A DNA stretch of 49,825 bases, from NCBI GenBank assembly GCA_002077045.2, contig KZ111154.1, forward strand, positions 377,353-427,177, written 5' to 3'. Below, piece after piece: positions 38,624 to 49,825 of the stretch. Numbering within the stretch: position 1 is the first letter of the stretch; each line of letters starts with the position of its first letter. The notes under the pieces were generated by a model that did no database searches, was not told the origin of the DNA, and saw only the letters and a program-made list of their open reading frames with translations. The DNA is from Rachicladosporium sp. CCFEE 5018. Lineage: Eukaryota > Ascomycota > Dothideomycetes > Cladosporiales > Cladosporiaceae. A program made the translations under genes and the position numbers.

Positions 38624-39349
38624 TCACTTCCGCTTCGAGCGCTTGCCACTCTTCCCTTTACCCTCAAACCCGGTACTCTCCGCGATGCCGTTCCCAATAT
38701 CTTCTAGCACACTGGCTTCAGCTGCAGGCATCTTTGGCGATGCGAGCTCGTCTCTCTGATCACGCATAGCATTCTTCGCATCTGCATCGCCAATCACACC
38801 CACGCTGCTAGCAAGCCACTGCTGGAACGGCTGTGCTACGAAGAAGCCGTCTGCGGTGAACCAGGTTGGGAAGGGAGCTTGAATCTTTCGGGGGTCGCTA
38901 GAAGGTGCGTTCGTGGTGATTGTGAGGTAGTATGTGGGTTCATGCTTATTTGTCTTGGAAGATATGGAGACCTGTGTTTCATGTCAGACCACAGGACATG
39001 CACGCAGTGAAGTTCCGAGCGGTACACTCACGCTCGTTCCCGACTTCGATCCCTCGAACACCAGCCCTTTCTCCACGAAGTACACCCAGTACGAGTAGAA
39101 TCCGTTCAGCATCATGTATGCGAAGACAGCCACGGCCGTCCAGGTCTTCGTTGCCTCCCAGCCAAGCTTGTAGTCCGCTACAAAAGTAGCAGCCGCAATT
39201 ATACACCCAACGTAGCCCACAGCGAGCTTGATATCGGTGGTCTTATTGTTTTGCTGAAAGCCCAGCGACCGCATGTAGTTCCCGAGAGCATCATCGGTAG
39301 TGTTCTTGAGGTCCGCGAGGTTGTAGGGCGAGATCTTGGATTCGGCCAT
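38624..39349 (-). CDS. SPC2: Signal peptidase complex subunit 2, copy B
   Basis: Minus-strand exons 39349-39032 and 38971-38624 (221 residues, the same exon lengths as copy A). The intron (38972-39031) is 60 nt, GTGAGT to CAG with a TCTGAC branch-like site. It sits at the same position as the copy A intron but has no recognisable sequence similarity to it and contains an in-frame TGA. Residues flanking the junction also differ (GTS-VSISS versus GKH-VAIAS). The two membrane helices and basic tail are conserved. The diverged tract covers about 38877-39300, while the 5' promoter and the last exon part are nearly identical to copy A. Confidence 0.87.
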
Positions 39350-39607
39350 TGCAAGGGATGTGGTGATGAGGTTCGAATAGTCGATCGACGACTATCGCAG
39401 GGATTTTATAGCATTGTGGATGATGTTGTAATTGATTGAGGACATCTGACAGCAACTCCAGCTGTCACTTTCCTGGGTGAAACATATCAGCCTTGGCATC
39501 ACTTGAGCCGCATTCGCATGTGAAAGTGATGTTGACTTCAGACTTCATGAGTAGCCGTATTCAACAGCACGGCCGACAACAAACCTTCACTCATCACGGC
39601 AATCGCG
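39350..39607. promoter_or_regulatory. Shared SPC2/EMC3 divergent promoter, copy B
   Basis: 258 bp between start codons, nearly identical to copy A apart from a few substitutions and a short indel near 39405-39440. Confidence 0.6.
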
Positions 39608-40513
39608 ATGGCAGGCCCAGTAGAGCAGCAAATCCATAGAGATCCGGCGCTCTTGTACGTTTCTACCGATGCAGCACCAAAGTGCTACCAGCACCACATG
39701 ACTGACATGTACAATGCAGCTACTGGATCCTCCTCCCTATAACGATAGTAATGATCTTGACCGGTATACTGCGACACTACCTTTCAACCCTCCTCACAAC
39801 AACTCCTAAGAAGCAAGCCATCGGCAAACTCCGAGAACAGCGCTCTCTACTACGGGCCCAGAACCTCCGCCAAAACTACGCTCAGATCTCCCTCCAGTCA
39901 TTCCTGGCTCGGAAAGAAGCCTTCGTCGTTGGAGCCAAGGAGGGCAAATTTCTGGCCGACCCAGATGCCCGAGGAAAAGCGCGACCAAATCCCATGACTG
40001 ATCCGGCGATGATGGAGGGCATGATGGGCATGATGAAGGGGAATGTGGCTATGATGGTGCCGCAAAGTTTGATCATGGGTTGGATCAATGCATTCTTCAG
40101 CGGCTATGTCATAAGTATACATTGCCCATCAGACCGAAAAGTGAGACAGGACACTAACAAACACCCCAGTGAAACTCCCCTTTCCCCTAACTCCCCAATT
40201 CAAGCAAATGCTGCAAGCTGGTGTTGGCACCCGCGACCTGGATGTTCGCTGGGTCTCCTCGCTCTCCTGGTACTTTCTCACGCTCTTCGGCCTACAGCCC
40301 GTCTACAACTTCATCCTGGGGAGCAACAACGCAGCGAATCAAATGCAGCAGCAGATGGCGCAGGCGCAAATGGGCGCGAACCCCATGGGAGGCGCGGAGG
40401 ACCCGGACAAGATATTTGCAGCTGAGGGGGAGAATTTGGAGGTCATTGATCATTGGTGTGTGTTGGATGGGGTGGAGGAGAGGTTACTGGCGAGATATGA
40501 GGGATTGGTATAG
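39608..40513 (+). CDS. EMC3: ER membrane protein complex subunit 3, copy B
   Basis: Exons 39608-39654, 39720-40114 and 40170-40513 (261 residues), the same structure as copy A. Protein differences are very few (for example Pro to Ala after KKQ near the start and Ser to Cys in HWSV near the end). Both copies appear intact, so the genome has two nearly identical EMC3 genes, each paired head to head with an SPC2 copy. Confidence 0.92.
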
Positions 40514-41343
40514 ATCTACATGTATAGACAAATTTCTCCACGACAAAGGCCACGTCTTGCACATGTCATACGGTCTTGTAGCGAGGCGGGTGGATGTGTA
40601 CGGCCTACCTTGCTGCACGACGGGTCGAGAAGGCGTTGGCTAACACTACAGGGCGGGACGCGGATTATCACCGACAATACAATTATCCTCACAAACGGTT
40701 AACGAGCATCAGCTTGATACATACACCCTCGCTTCTCCGAAAAATTGAGACGCTCCTACGGCCCTACCAAGGCAACCACAATAGTGCAGTCTCGATGCAA
40801 CACACAGAACAAGGCGCCGAGTCTCAGCTCGCAACTCAATCAGCCGCACACGTTCCTTCGGATGCAGTAGCGCACCGTTCCACTTTGGCAGGTGGCAGGA
40901 GAGGAGCATCTCGTGCGGCTCAGACATTCTAATTTGTGGAAGTAGGACCAGACACGAGGAGGTCAAGCCAGAGTCTATTCGACCTCGCTACGCGCAACCA
41001 TCGGGCCGTATACCTAGAACCATCGCCAGACGTGGAAGCGATGTGTCCGTCTTCACTTCGGAGTGGTCAACGTACAACAGCTTTACGAGCGAGCAGAATT
41101 GGTTGCCTCATTTACCGGTCTGGGCGCCCGCGCATGATGCTGGGCACTTGTGCATACTGGGCGGCCTCATGCGAGCGTAGTTCGCTTGCGCCATCCAATC
41201 TCGAGAGTCGAGATGGGAGATGCCAGCCTTAGACTGCCACACCTCCTTTCAGGTTTCCAGCTACGCAGCATATAAGGCCATCTGCATTTTATCCGAATCC
41301 TGCGTTTACGCAGCCGTACACCAAGCTCACATTACATTGCGAT
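40514..41343. other. Intergenic region after EMC3, copy B
   Basis: Counterpart of 5573-6399, about 93-95% identical. No gene supported. Confidence 0.55.
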
Positions 41344-41867
41344 ATGTCGGGCTCCTACGAAGCCGAGGACGATGACTACGACGACGACGAGCCCAGCTGA
41401 GAGCAGTCCAAAGCTCGTCACGCTGAGTTGCAAGCGGAGGCGGAAGCAAATTATGCCGAGGACAACACTGATCGCTGGGGCGCAGACGAGGAACGTGCTC
41501 ACGCTGAGAATTATCGCGATGCTATCGTCCAGTAAAATCATTTCCTGTCCTCGGGACCGCAAGTGTATCGACTGACTAAGCTTCTAGGGAGCGCGAGGAC
41601 CACGAAGCCTACACCGCCAGGTACTATGATGAGGGTGAAGGCGATGAGGGCCATGAAGACCGCATCGAGCAGCTGAGCGCGAAAAAGCAGCTTGCTAACA
41701 ATCAGATGGCGCATCTTGGTGTGGACTATGAGTATACCGGCTCGATGAGTGATGTTGATCCGGGTTTGCAGAAAGAGCTGCAGCAGGAGAATAAGGATCG
41801 TCATTGGTATGCGGCTCCAGAGGACAAGGGGAGCGATATGGACCTGGAGGACAGTGATGGGGACTGA
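41344..41867 (+). pseudogene. Acidic hydrophilic protein gene, copy B, nonsense in exon 1
   Basis: Same gene as 6400-6930, but here exon 1 (41344-41531) has a TGA at codon 19 (41398-41400), where copy A reads a Tyr/Glu-containing segment. The 56-nt intron (41532-41587, GTAAAA donor, TCTAG acceptor) and exon 2 are open to TGA at 41865-41867, including the position that is TAA in copy A. The two copies are thus disabled by different mutations. The donor GTAAAA is also weaker than the copy A donor. Confidence 0.66.
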
Positions 41868-43510
41868 GCGTAGCGTGTCGGGATTCTGGCTCGGTGACTG
41901 GCACCTCTTTCAGTAGGAGTAGGTAGTCGCCGCTGGTAATGAAAGATCCCGCGTCGCACTTCGCCTCCATCCTTCCGAGAAAGTCTCTGCGAATATTGAG
42001 CGGCTCCAGAGATCCGGTACGCATCAACAGCACGGGAGTGTCTGACGCCACTACCTCTGGACGCATAGCCGTGTGGAACGAGCACAAGCAGCATGTTCCG
42101 TCAGCACGGCTAAGAGGGACGCAGAATCCCAGGCAAGCCAGGCCAGCACTGCTGTACAGACTTTGGGTCCATTGCGAAACGTCGTGGGCCGAGACTGCGT
42201 GCCGGACTGTCGCCTGCAGCCCTACTCTCGTAGCGCGAGATCCATTCTGCCAGAGTGGGAACCACCACTGCCGTCGATGTCACTGGCAGTTGCCAAGCCA
42301 ATTCAAGCAATGAGAGCATTGCTTGGTCCAAACATCACCTCGTTCTAGCACAAAGGATCTCCAGATTCATAGCCTTGATGGTCGTGTGGGAAAGGACTCA
42401 TGGTGTAGATGCAGGCGGATTTGGTGGTGGTCTGCTGTAGTGGCCCCATGTTTGCAGAAGTCAGCGCATTGTCCGGGATGATTAATGAGTCTGGAAGCAC
42501 TGGCGGGCTAACATGCGTGTATCCTAACTGTGATGATGCGCAAAGGCTGTACGCCCGCATGCACCGACTGTCAACTTTCGGGCCTTTTCCGTCACGAAAA
42601 CGTGCATCTAGCTGCAGCTCTGATTGGTTGCGATCGCAGAATTTCGACTTCACCTTCATCGACAAGATCGTTTCGTGCAGATTATTCGATGCCAAGCGTG
42701 TTGGAGGCCTCTCCCGATGAGATCCATGCTGACCTACATCATCGAGCAGATTGCCCAGAGCATTGGTGGGAATAGCGCGTTGCCAATTGGGCAACCAAAG
42801 TGCCGTCACAGCGCCCGGAAGAGGGCAGGAATCCTGGGACATGCTGTCCGTTACATCTCACGCGAGTCGCTCAAGAGACCACGCGACCAGTCAACAAACG
42901 AGAAGGCACCCCGTATCTTGCCAGAGACGTTGACAATAAGCGTGTCAAAGCTCGTGCAAGGGAAAGCTTGCACTCAAGGTTTATGGGTCCCGCGCGAGCC
43001 CTGCGCAACCTCATGCTCCGCACCAGCGCCGTTTGATCCAACATTGCAACCCCACCATGAGATCTCTTCCTTGACCATAACACTGTTTCGCACTCGGTGC
43101 GTGGTATCTCACACTTGCTTCTTTCTTTGCTGATGCTAAGCCACTGAACGTACGACCAAGTAACATCCACTCAAGAGCCGTGATTACCACCACGGGTAGC
43201 GATCTAGCTGCCGATACAACCGACAATTGCTTTGGAGGCTTGATCAATGAGATCCCGGACGCCCCACGAGCTTAGTAGTAGCCACTCAAGTGCGACTGCC
43301 GTAGAACGTGAACCACACGTTGGCGGCAGCAGTGCGCACACTTCGCATCCTCCCGCTTGCTGTAGCTATATCAAGTTTAGTTGGGGGTCTTTCACATCAT
43401 CTTGCGTCGTTTCACGCACAGAGGGCATATACTGTCTTCCGAGAGTTCGGATCTCGAGCTTCATCCTTGACTTTCGCACCACAGCGACCTTACGGTGACA
43501 TACGAACATA
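41868..43510. other. Intergenic region upstream of transporter, copy B
   Basis: Counterpart of 6931-8583. No supportable gene; the 165-residue minus frame at 42345-42842 crosses the site of a 16-bp copy A insertion and is not conserved at its start. Confidence 0.55.
43305..43321. promoter_or_regulatory. Inverted pair of CACGTT boxes upstream of transporter B
   Basis: AACGTG-aacca-CACGTT, 190 bp upstream of the start. Boxes and 5-bp spacing are the same as in copy A, while the spacer bases differ. This fits a dimeric or paired bHLH (Pho4/NUC-1-type) site. Confidence 0.55.
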
Positions 43511-45847
43511 ATGGCGGACTCTTCGCTTCGCGACTACGGCGCCGCCGCGCCTCATGGCCCTAATCCTTCTGGAGGGCATGTTGCGACCGCTGACACTGCC
43601 GACATGAACATGTCTGAGGCCGACGTCTTCCGCAGCGTGTTGCTTCCGGATGACAGCTACGATGAGCATGGCACATACTGGGCCGACATGCCCATTCTCC
43701 GCCGCATGAAGTTCGTCAGCAAGGTCGACAACGCCGAGGCGAAGAAGGAGCTCCAGTCCATTGGCCGGATGATGAAGGCGGATCCTCTCAGCCCGATCGG
43801 CTACTACATGCGTAACATGGTCATCCCAGGAGCCGGTCTTCTGCTCGAAGGGTGAGTAAAGTATTGTGAAGTGGGACAAAACATCGTCTGACAATATGTA
43901 ACAGTTATGTCCTCTTCTCTATTGGCAACGTCAAACCCCTCCTCCAAGCTGCATTTCCCCAGTGTTGGAACAGTACACCCGCTAAGCCTGGCATCTGCAA
44001 CCCGACTTGGATTCAAGCTATCGATTACTTGGAGATCTGCGGTATCATCGTCGGGCAAGTTCTGGTCGGCATCATCGGTGACTGGCTTGGCCGACGCTGG
44101 GGTCTGATCCAAGATGCAACGATCATGTTCGTCGGTCTTCTCATGCTTACGGCTGCCTGGGGTATCACAGAGAATGGTTGGGTAATCTGCTACGTATGGG
44201 CGCTGTTTTTCTACGGCATCGGCGTGGGCGGAGAGTACCCCATGACTGCCACCTCTGGGATGGAGAACGCAGTCGGTTCTGGCAAGGTCTCAACTCGCGA
44301 CGATCGACTCCACCGCGGTCGCAAGGTCACGTCCGCGTTCCTGATGCAGGGCTGGGGACAGATGTTGAACCAGCTCATCCTCATAATACTGCTACTGGTC
44401 TTCCACAGTGGAAAGCAAGGTCCTCCATACAGCAAGGTCTCCGCACAATGGACATATCGCGTCTCTTTTGCAATCCCAGCGATAGGTACGCTATGGCTCG
44501 TGTACTACCGTACGTACAAGATGCGATCGGCAAGCAAACAACTGGCGATCGCCAAGAAGAAGCAGTCTGTAACTGGATACGACACCGTGGCTCTCAAGTA
44601 CACATTCACGTACTTCGGCCCACGTCTTTTCGCAACGGCTGCCAGTTGGTACGCCAATGACGTCTTCTTTTACGGAAACAAGCTGTTCCAGAGCGAGTTC
44701 ATCTCGGCGTTGAATCCTGGTAAGTTACGTGACATCAAACTTGGAAATCTTGGCGCGAATCTTCCCTCACTCCCCCATGAACACACCCACTACGCACGCT
44801 CCTTCATGAGCATTCCCACCAAGATCACTGTCTCTGTGAACACTCCACTGACATCCGGCTGCAGGTAACAAAAGTGTCATGGTCAACTGGTACTGGAACT
44901 TGGTCAATATCGGTGTCTCACTTTGCGGATACTATCTTACGTCCTTCCTCATCGACAACAAGCTATACGGAAGAAAGTATATGCAAGTTGTTGGATTTCT
45001 CATGGACTTCATCTTCTTCGTCATCCCAGGTAAGATAGCTCTCTCCCCAACTGCGGCGGGTTGTCATTCAGGGAGCACCAACTGACAACTCTTCGTGCCA
45101 GGCTTCAACTACCACTACTACGCCGAAGGTCCTGGCATCCATAGCTTCATGGCGATGTACTTCCTGTCATCCTTCTTCAACCAATTCGGACCGAACTCCG
45201 TAACTTTCATCGCCGCTGCCGAAGTGTTCCCAACGCCAGTGCGTGCGACAGCACACGGCTTTTCCGCTGCCTGTGGTAAGCTTGGAGCGCTCACTGCCGC
45301 CGTGCTCTACAATTACATTGACGTACCGATGCGCTTCCTGGTTGTACCATGGTTCGGACTTGCTGGTGCGATCATCACCTTGGTCTTCATGCCGGACACT
45401 ACCGGCCTGGACTTGAAGGAGCAGGAGCGCCGCTGGGCTTTCATCCGTTCTGGCCGCGAGCACGAGTACAAGGGTATTGTAATCCATCCAAGTACGTTTC
45501 TAGGCCAGTTGGGATCATAGCAACTTTGCTAACGTGTCCCAGAACATCTTTCCATGTGGGAGAATTGGCGTGGCGTTGGCAAGTACTACGATGCCGATGC
45601 AGACTACAAGCAGCGCGTCGAGGAAATGCGGGCGGACTGGGAGGCTGCCATGTCGAGGCGTGCCGCCGAGAAGGAGGGTCACGACCACGATGACGATGAT
45701 GACTGGAGCTCCGAGGTTAGCTCCTTCTTCGAAAGGACCAGGACCAACAATGGTAAGGATGGTGGGAGCGTCATGAGCCCGTACAAAGCACAGGAGCATG
45801 CTGGTGGAGCGCCCGCGGGGACCAACGAGAAGTCCAATGAGTTGTAG
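43511..45847 (+). CDS. Phosphate:H+ symporter-like MFS transporter, copy B (full length)
   Basis: Five exons: 43511-43851, 43905-44719, 44865-45029, 45102-45491 and 45543-45847 (671 residues). Same PHS-type MFS as copy A, with GDWLGRRWG and GIGVGGEYPMTATS, but with a complete end: helix 12 (LVVPWFGLAGAIITLVFMPD), the TTGLDLKEQERRW loop and a C-terminal cytosolic tail. Its third intron (45030-45101, 72 nt) splits the Gly in VIP-G-FNYHYY and is absent from copy A; conversely, copy B lacks the copy A intron after SFFNQ. Coding identity to copy A is about 85%, with 15 differences in the first 96 bases, mostly synonymous. This is the likely functional copy. Confidence 0.9.
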
Positions 45848-47507
45848 GACAGCCATTCCGTTCGAAAGCAGACGACTGTTGGCGTGGAAGAACCGTATTG
45901 GATCTAGCAGGATGACATAGGATGTAATAACTTTGCTCACACTGGGTATCTAGCGCAATTGTCGTCTCAGTGGAATCGATTGAGCACAGCTACCACCATC
46001 ACTTGGACATTTATGGCTACTTGCTCATCGACTACCGTATCGAATCCCTCTTGGCAAGTCTGCCCAATGGCCTCCATTTCTCCAGAAGTCCGGAACCGTC
46101 CTGAAGAGACTATACCGACACTCGCAACACCCACTATAGCCTTGCATCACTACGGAGGAAGACTTGCGACTTCATCCACCATCACTCAGACATGGCCTCT
46201 CTCGAAAAGGGTAATATTGCGCTCCGCTGCCGCAGCTCGAACAATCAAAGCACTACCTGCGGTGTAGACTTTTCGAGACAAGAAGGTAACTTCTCGTCCA
46301 GGATTATACCCTGCATCTACTGTTGACTCGAGGATACTGTCGCTTCTTATTGAATCTGATGGCTGCTATGCTCATACAGTGGCTCCTGCAACAACGAAGC
46401 GGTCACACCATGTCTGCAAGCGCGCGCAGACCTGTTGGAGTCTTAGTCGAAAAGCTTTGGACTCTCCCAGACACATTGTGACAGTATGCTACTACTGGAT
46501 TCTAGGTGATCGGAGCATTGTCAACATTTCACACATCTGGAGAAGCGGAGTCATACTCCTCCAAAAACCTAGCTACCCGCGTAGCTGGTAGATGTCTCCA
46601 AGTGAGTAGGTTCATGAGATACCTCAGCGTCTCCGGAAGTCTGAATCGGGCAGAGCTACCATGACGAAGCTCACTGCGGCGGGTGTCGCCGTGCACCACT
46701 GAAGAGAAACGTTTCTCGCTGATTGGCGTGAAAGCAGCCTCTCTATGGTGCTGCAACTTTGGCTCTTCTGCTGTGGCCAGGACGAGAGAAGCACTATCTA
46801 TGATCAGGACTTTCGGAGAAGCGAAACTATGATTCCAATCCAAATTGGGCTCAGCGTGCACCATTGGCACGAAGATATTCAGTGCACATCTTGCTGTTCT
46901 GGCACATGCGCATCGGGCGCATGGTTGCGGGTTTTGTCCTCCGGACGAGAAGTAGCCGCATATCGTGTCACGCTGAGGCGCCCTTGAGTCGGCTGGCTGG
47001 CTGGCTAGCGTCAGCTCATAGCGCAACGCTCACGCCATCGTTGTGGCTTACTTCATTAGGTGAGCGAACGTCGATGCCTGGACTGCCCAAGGATCTTGCA
47101 AGGGCAGATCTCCTCAGTCAACGCATGTCCGCACAATACATCATCCTCAATCGCAAGACGACAGGTCGATCACCACAGGAGAAAGTCTCCCATTGACGCA
47201 CAGTCCACTCAATTGGCTCCGCTGTGGGCATTAATTCGACAACCGCGCTAGCTCATGCACCCCAAGCCACGCTAGCAGCGGTATCCCCAGACTCCAAACG
47301 GCTCACACAAAACTCGCGATCCTTCCACGCGCATTCCAGACATCGACTTCTTCCACAACACACTCCATCACGCTCGCTACATTCTTTCGACGTCATTCAT
47401 CGTGTGCCACTCGTTTCGCACGGCTCCTTTGACGCCACTACACCATCTAAATTGAGAGAAGACTTACTTCAAGAGGTTCTGAGTACCGACAAACGCGAAC
47501 GGCAAAG
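45848..47507. other. Intergenic region after transporter, copy B
   Basis: Counterpart of 10763-12360; strongly diverged to about 47050, then near-identical. No gene supported. Small frames such as 46529-47026 (minus) are not conserved in copy A. Confidence 0.55.
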
Positions 47508-48359
47508 ATGTTCTTCTCCAACGCTCTGATCTTGAGCGCGATCGCGACTCTGGCAGCGGCGCAGAGCTCTGTGCTCACCTTCACGCACGTGCCGAACCCG
47601 ATCACGGATGGCCAGGCGCAGGCCATCACCTACGCGACAAACGATACTGCGAGCGTGAGTAGACGGCATGCGCGAGGCCACGAAGTAGCGCGAAGGCTGA
47701 CGCTCTGTAGCCGGTGACCATCATTCTTCGCAAAGGCGACTCAACAAACCTCCAGACCGTCCAGACCTTGACATGTAGGTTCTGCGCCAGCAGTGGCGAT
47801 CTAGCGTACGCGCGCTAATGCGATTCACAGCTTCCGCTATCGGCGGCCAGTACGTCTGGACACCGTCCGAGAACCTACCCAACGGCGTCGACTACGCACT
47901 CCAGATCACCCAGGGCACGCAGACGAACTACTTCGGTCCTTTCAGCATCCAGGGAGCCTCCAGCTCGGCATCGATCGTGGGATATGGCTCGTCGTTGAGC
48001 AGCATGTCCGCCAGCTCGAAGTAAGCGCGTAGCATACCAAGGACTGGCTCTCACGATACTGACATTTAAGCAGTGTCACAACCACCACAGCAATCGCGGT
48101 CATCCCGGGCACGATCAGCGCAGGCACAGGCACCGCTCTGCCGCGCAACACCACCATGAGCATGGCGTCCCTCACAAGCAGCGCTTCCTCGACACCCGCG
48201 ACTGTGTCTGCAACGAGCACATCGTCGGGCGCTGGCTTCCAGTCGGCTACAGGCAGCGCATCGGCATCAGCATCTGGGAATGCGGGCTCGGCAAGCTTTC
48301 AGGTCGGCAGCTCGATGGCATTGTTGGGCGCCATTGCTGCGGCCGTGTTAGTACAATAA
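47508..48359 (+). CDS. KRE9/KNH-like Ser/Thr-rich GPI-anchored protein 1, copy B
   Basis: Exons 47508-47654, 47711-47774, 47831-48020 and 48074-48359 (228 residues), the same exon lengths as copy A, with about 1% nucleotide difference and no indel. Residue changes are few (for example Asn-Ala for Ser-Thr in the signal peptide and one Ser to Leu in the stalk). Secreted, GPI-anchored surface protein. Confidence 0.86.
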
Positions 48360-49093
48360 GCATTTGCTCGTGGGACTTGGTGATATGATTCGAATAAGAG
48401 TGGAAGGAAGGATGGATGATTCAAATGTCTAATAGCTTTGTCTTTGACGTGTTTGATGCAAACTTGAGCTGTGATTTCGGAATTGCTTTTTCTCGCCCGT
48501 TGGAGAGCTTTCGCATGCATGGTGGCGCCACAGCCTCGCTCTTGCTGCGTGCGGCCACATCCGTGAATTCTTCGCTGAGCCTTCGAAGCCGTTGCGTACC
48601 AGACACAAGCATCTATACCAGCCTCCAGTGTCATCGTCTTCACATCGCTACAAGTGAGAGAGTGCCTTCCTGAGACTGTCACCTCGATCCCCGCAACATT
48701 GCGATCTCCATGCTCACGCAAATTGAATCGCATCCAGATGAATTCGATCTAGCACCCGCACCACGCCGCAGTGGGTCGACCCCTCTTCGGCCAGTGCGCT
48801 GGATTTAGCATCACTCTAGCTCCAGACTTTCAGACAACAGCCTCATTTCGCCTCCTCCTATTGGCCTTGTGCTGATTCCCCGTTAGCACTATGCGGTTGG
48901 GCGGCCTAGCGGCCATGAACGACATTCGTGATTACGAGCGCATGGCAAGGGGCGGAGTCGTGCGGAGGATATAGGCAGACACACATTCCTCGTCGCTACT
49001 CCCTCGCCCTCTCTTATATCGCATCGACATTTCGTAATTTCTATTCTTCTATTCCTAATTACAGCTTTTCTTCATACACACTCGCTCGCGAAA
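48360..49093. other. Intergenic region between the two GPI-protein genes, copy B
   Basis: Counterpart of 13213-13946, about 98% identical, with a short diverged stretch at about 48985-49025 just upstream of the next gene. No gene supported. Confidence 0.55.
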
Positions 49094-49825
49094 ATGCGTT
49101 TCTTCGGCACTGCTCTTCTCGCCCTCGCGGCACCGCTGCTCGTGGCGGCGCAGAACTCTGGCAACTCTTCTGCGAATGCTTTCGTTGTGCCAACTTCCGG
49201 TATTTCGGGCACAGCAGGCCAGACATTGAACCTGCAGTGGACTCCCACCACCTCAGGCACTGTGAGCCTGATTCTGAGGAGTGGTGCGAGCAGTGACCTG
49301 AACAAGGGCACCACTATTGCTTGTAAGGCGACTTTTGATTCCGCCCCGGCGCAGTCCAGGCACTGACGAGGAGACTAGCCAACATCCAGAACAGCGGCAG
49401 CTATGCGTTCAATATCCCCAGCGACGTGACGCGAGGCTCGGACTACACGGTTGAGATCGTGGACGATTCGGATAGCAGCATCTACAACTTCACTCCCTAC
49501 TTCGTCATCGAAAGCACGAACACTGTCGCTAGCTCTACTGGCGCGCTCACCTCCGGCGCGCCAACGGGCTCCGTCAGCTTGTCCACCGCTTCCGCAACAG
49601 ACAGCGCGACAGGCGTGACAGCCTCCAGCACCGTGTCCGGATCTGCTACTTCAAGCGGAGCCATGTCCACTGGTAGGTCCAACGCAATACGCAGTGACTG
49701 TGCATATGACAAGGCTAACAATGTGTCCCAGGCTCCACCACAGGCAGCGCATCCAGCTCCGGCTCGATGAGCACACGCGCATCTTCCGCGACCTCTGCCA
49801 CCGCATCTGGCGCTGTTCTGACCTC
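49094..49825 (+). CDS. KRE9/KNH-like Ser/Thr-rich GPI-anchored protein 2, copy B (3' end outside window)
   Basis: Exons 49094-49322 and 49379-49672, and exon 3 from 49732 to the window end. The remaining 82 bases, including the GPI signal, lie beyond the window, judging from copy A. Sequence is about 98-99% identical to copy A; the first intron ends differently by a few bases only. The signal peptide, the compact N-terminal domain and the Ser/Thr stalk are all visible. Confidence 0.85.

Larger units (their letters stand above)
34953..49825. repeat. Segmental duplication, copy B (cut by window end)
   Basis: This is the second copy of the block at 1-14678, in the same orientation, and it runs off the right end of the window. 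It contains B versions of all eight loci. Its left limit coincides with the first base of the window in copy A, which may be coincidence (window edge) or the true breakpoint. Divergence of up to about 15% in patches rules out a simple self-overlap of one assembled sequence. Copy B is contiguous, without Ns, with 20663-34952. Confidence 0.97.

Noticed and set aside
1..49825. Self-overlap of a circular or mis-assembled sequence as the cause of the repeat
   Set aside because: Copies differ by up to 15% in patches, by two introns and by a 141-bp deletion, which a simple assembly overlap cannot produce.
1..49825. CRISPR arrays, bacterial operons, tRNA or rRNA genes, intact transposons
   Set aside because: No regular direct repeats with spacers, no tRNA cloverleaf or rRNA-like stretch, no transposase, reverse transcriptase or terminal repeat was recognised.

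Overview
The window reads as nuclear DNA of a filamentous or yeast-like ascomycete. The genes are spaced out on both strands. Many are interrupted by short introns (49-72 nt, two of about 146 nt) with GTRNGT-type donors, CTRAC-like branch points and YAG acceptors, and the protein families are typically fungal (HET domain, KRE9/KNH-like GPI proteins, fungal CorA-like proteins, DUF4267, C2H2 regulators). The overall look, including large diverged duplicates, would suit Dothideomycetes of the Teratosphaeriaceae type such as Hortaea or Friedmanniomyces. That placement is inference from family knowledge; no marker gene is present.

The layout is dominated by a large direct duplication. Copy A (1-14678 at least) and copy B (34953-49825, cut by the window end) carry the same eight loci in the same order and orientation: secreted histidine-type phosphatase, small DUF4267-like membrane protein, signal peptidase subunit SPC2, EMC3, a broken acidic-protein gene, a phosphate:H+ symporter-like MFS transporter, and two unrelated KRE9/KNH-like GPI-anchored proteins (the last one truncated in B). 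The copies are not identical. Long tracts, including intergenic DNA, are about 97-99% alike, but coding patches inside four genes drop to roughly 84-90%. The transporter copies differ by a 47-residue in-frame loss that removes the last membrane helix from copy A and by two reciprocal introns. The acidic-protein gene is dead in both copies through different stop codons.

The 20 kb between the copies holds a CorA-like channel protein, a J-like/HET fusion protein that runs into a 100-N assembly gap (20563-20662), the C-terminal part of the checkpoint clamp loader RAD17, a long disordered protein with repeated basic/aromatic motifs, a GH43 glycosidase, an ORF interrupted by an in-frame TAG, eIF3d, an unrecognised 506-residue protein and a C2H2 zinc-finger protein. 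The gap matters: copy A and copy B lie on opposite sides of it, so their tandem arrangement rests on the scaffold join.

Functional themes: phosphate acquisition (secreted phosphatase plus phosphate transporter, the latter with an inverted pair of CACGTT boxes upstream in both copies), ER protein biogenesis (SPC2 and EMC3 head to head over a 257-bp promoter), cell-wall/GPI proteins, and a probable allorecognition or cell-death gene (J-HET). No tRNA, rRNA, CRISPR array or intact mobile element was recognised. All identity percentages are by-eye estimates.
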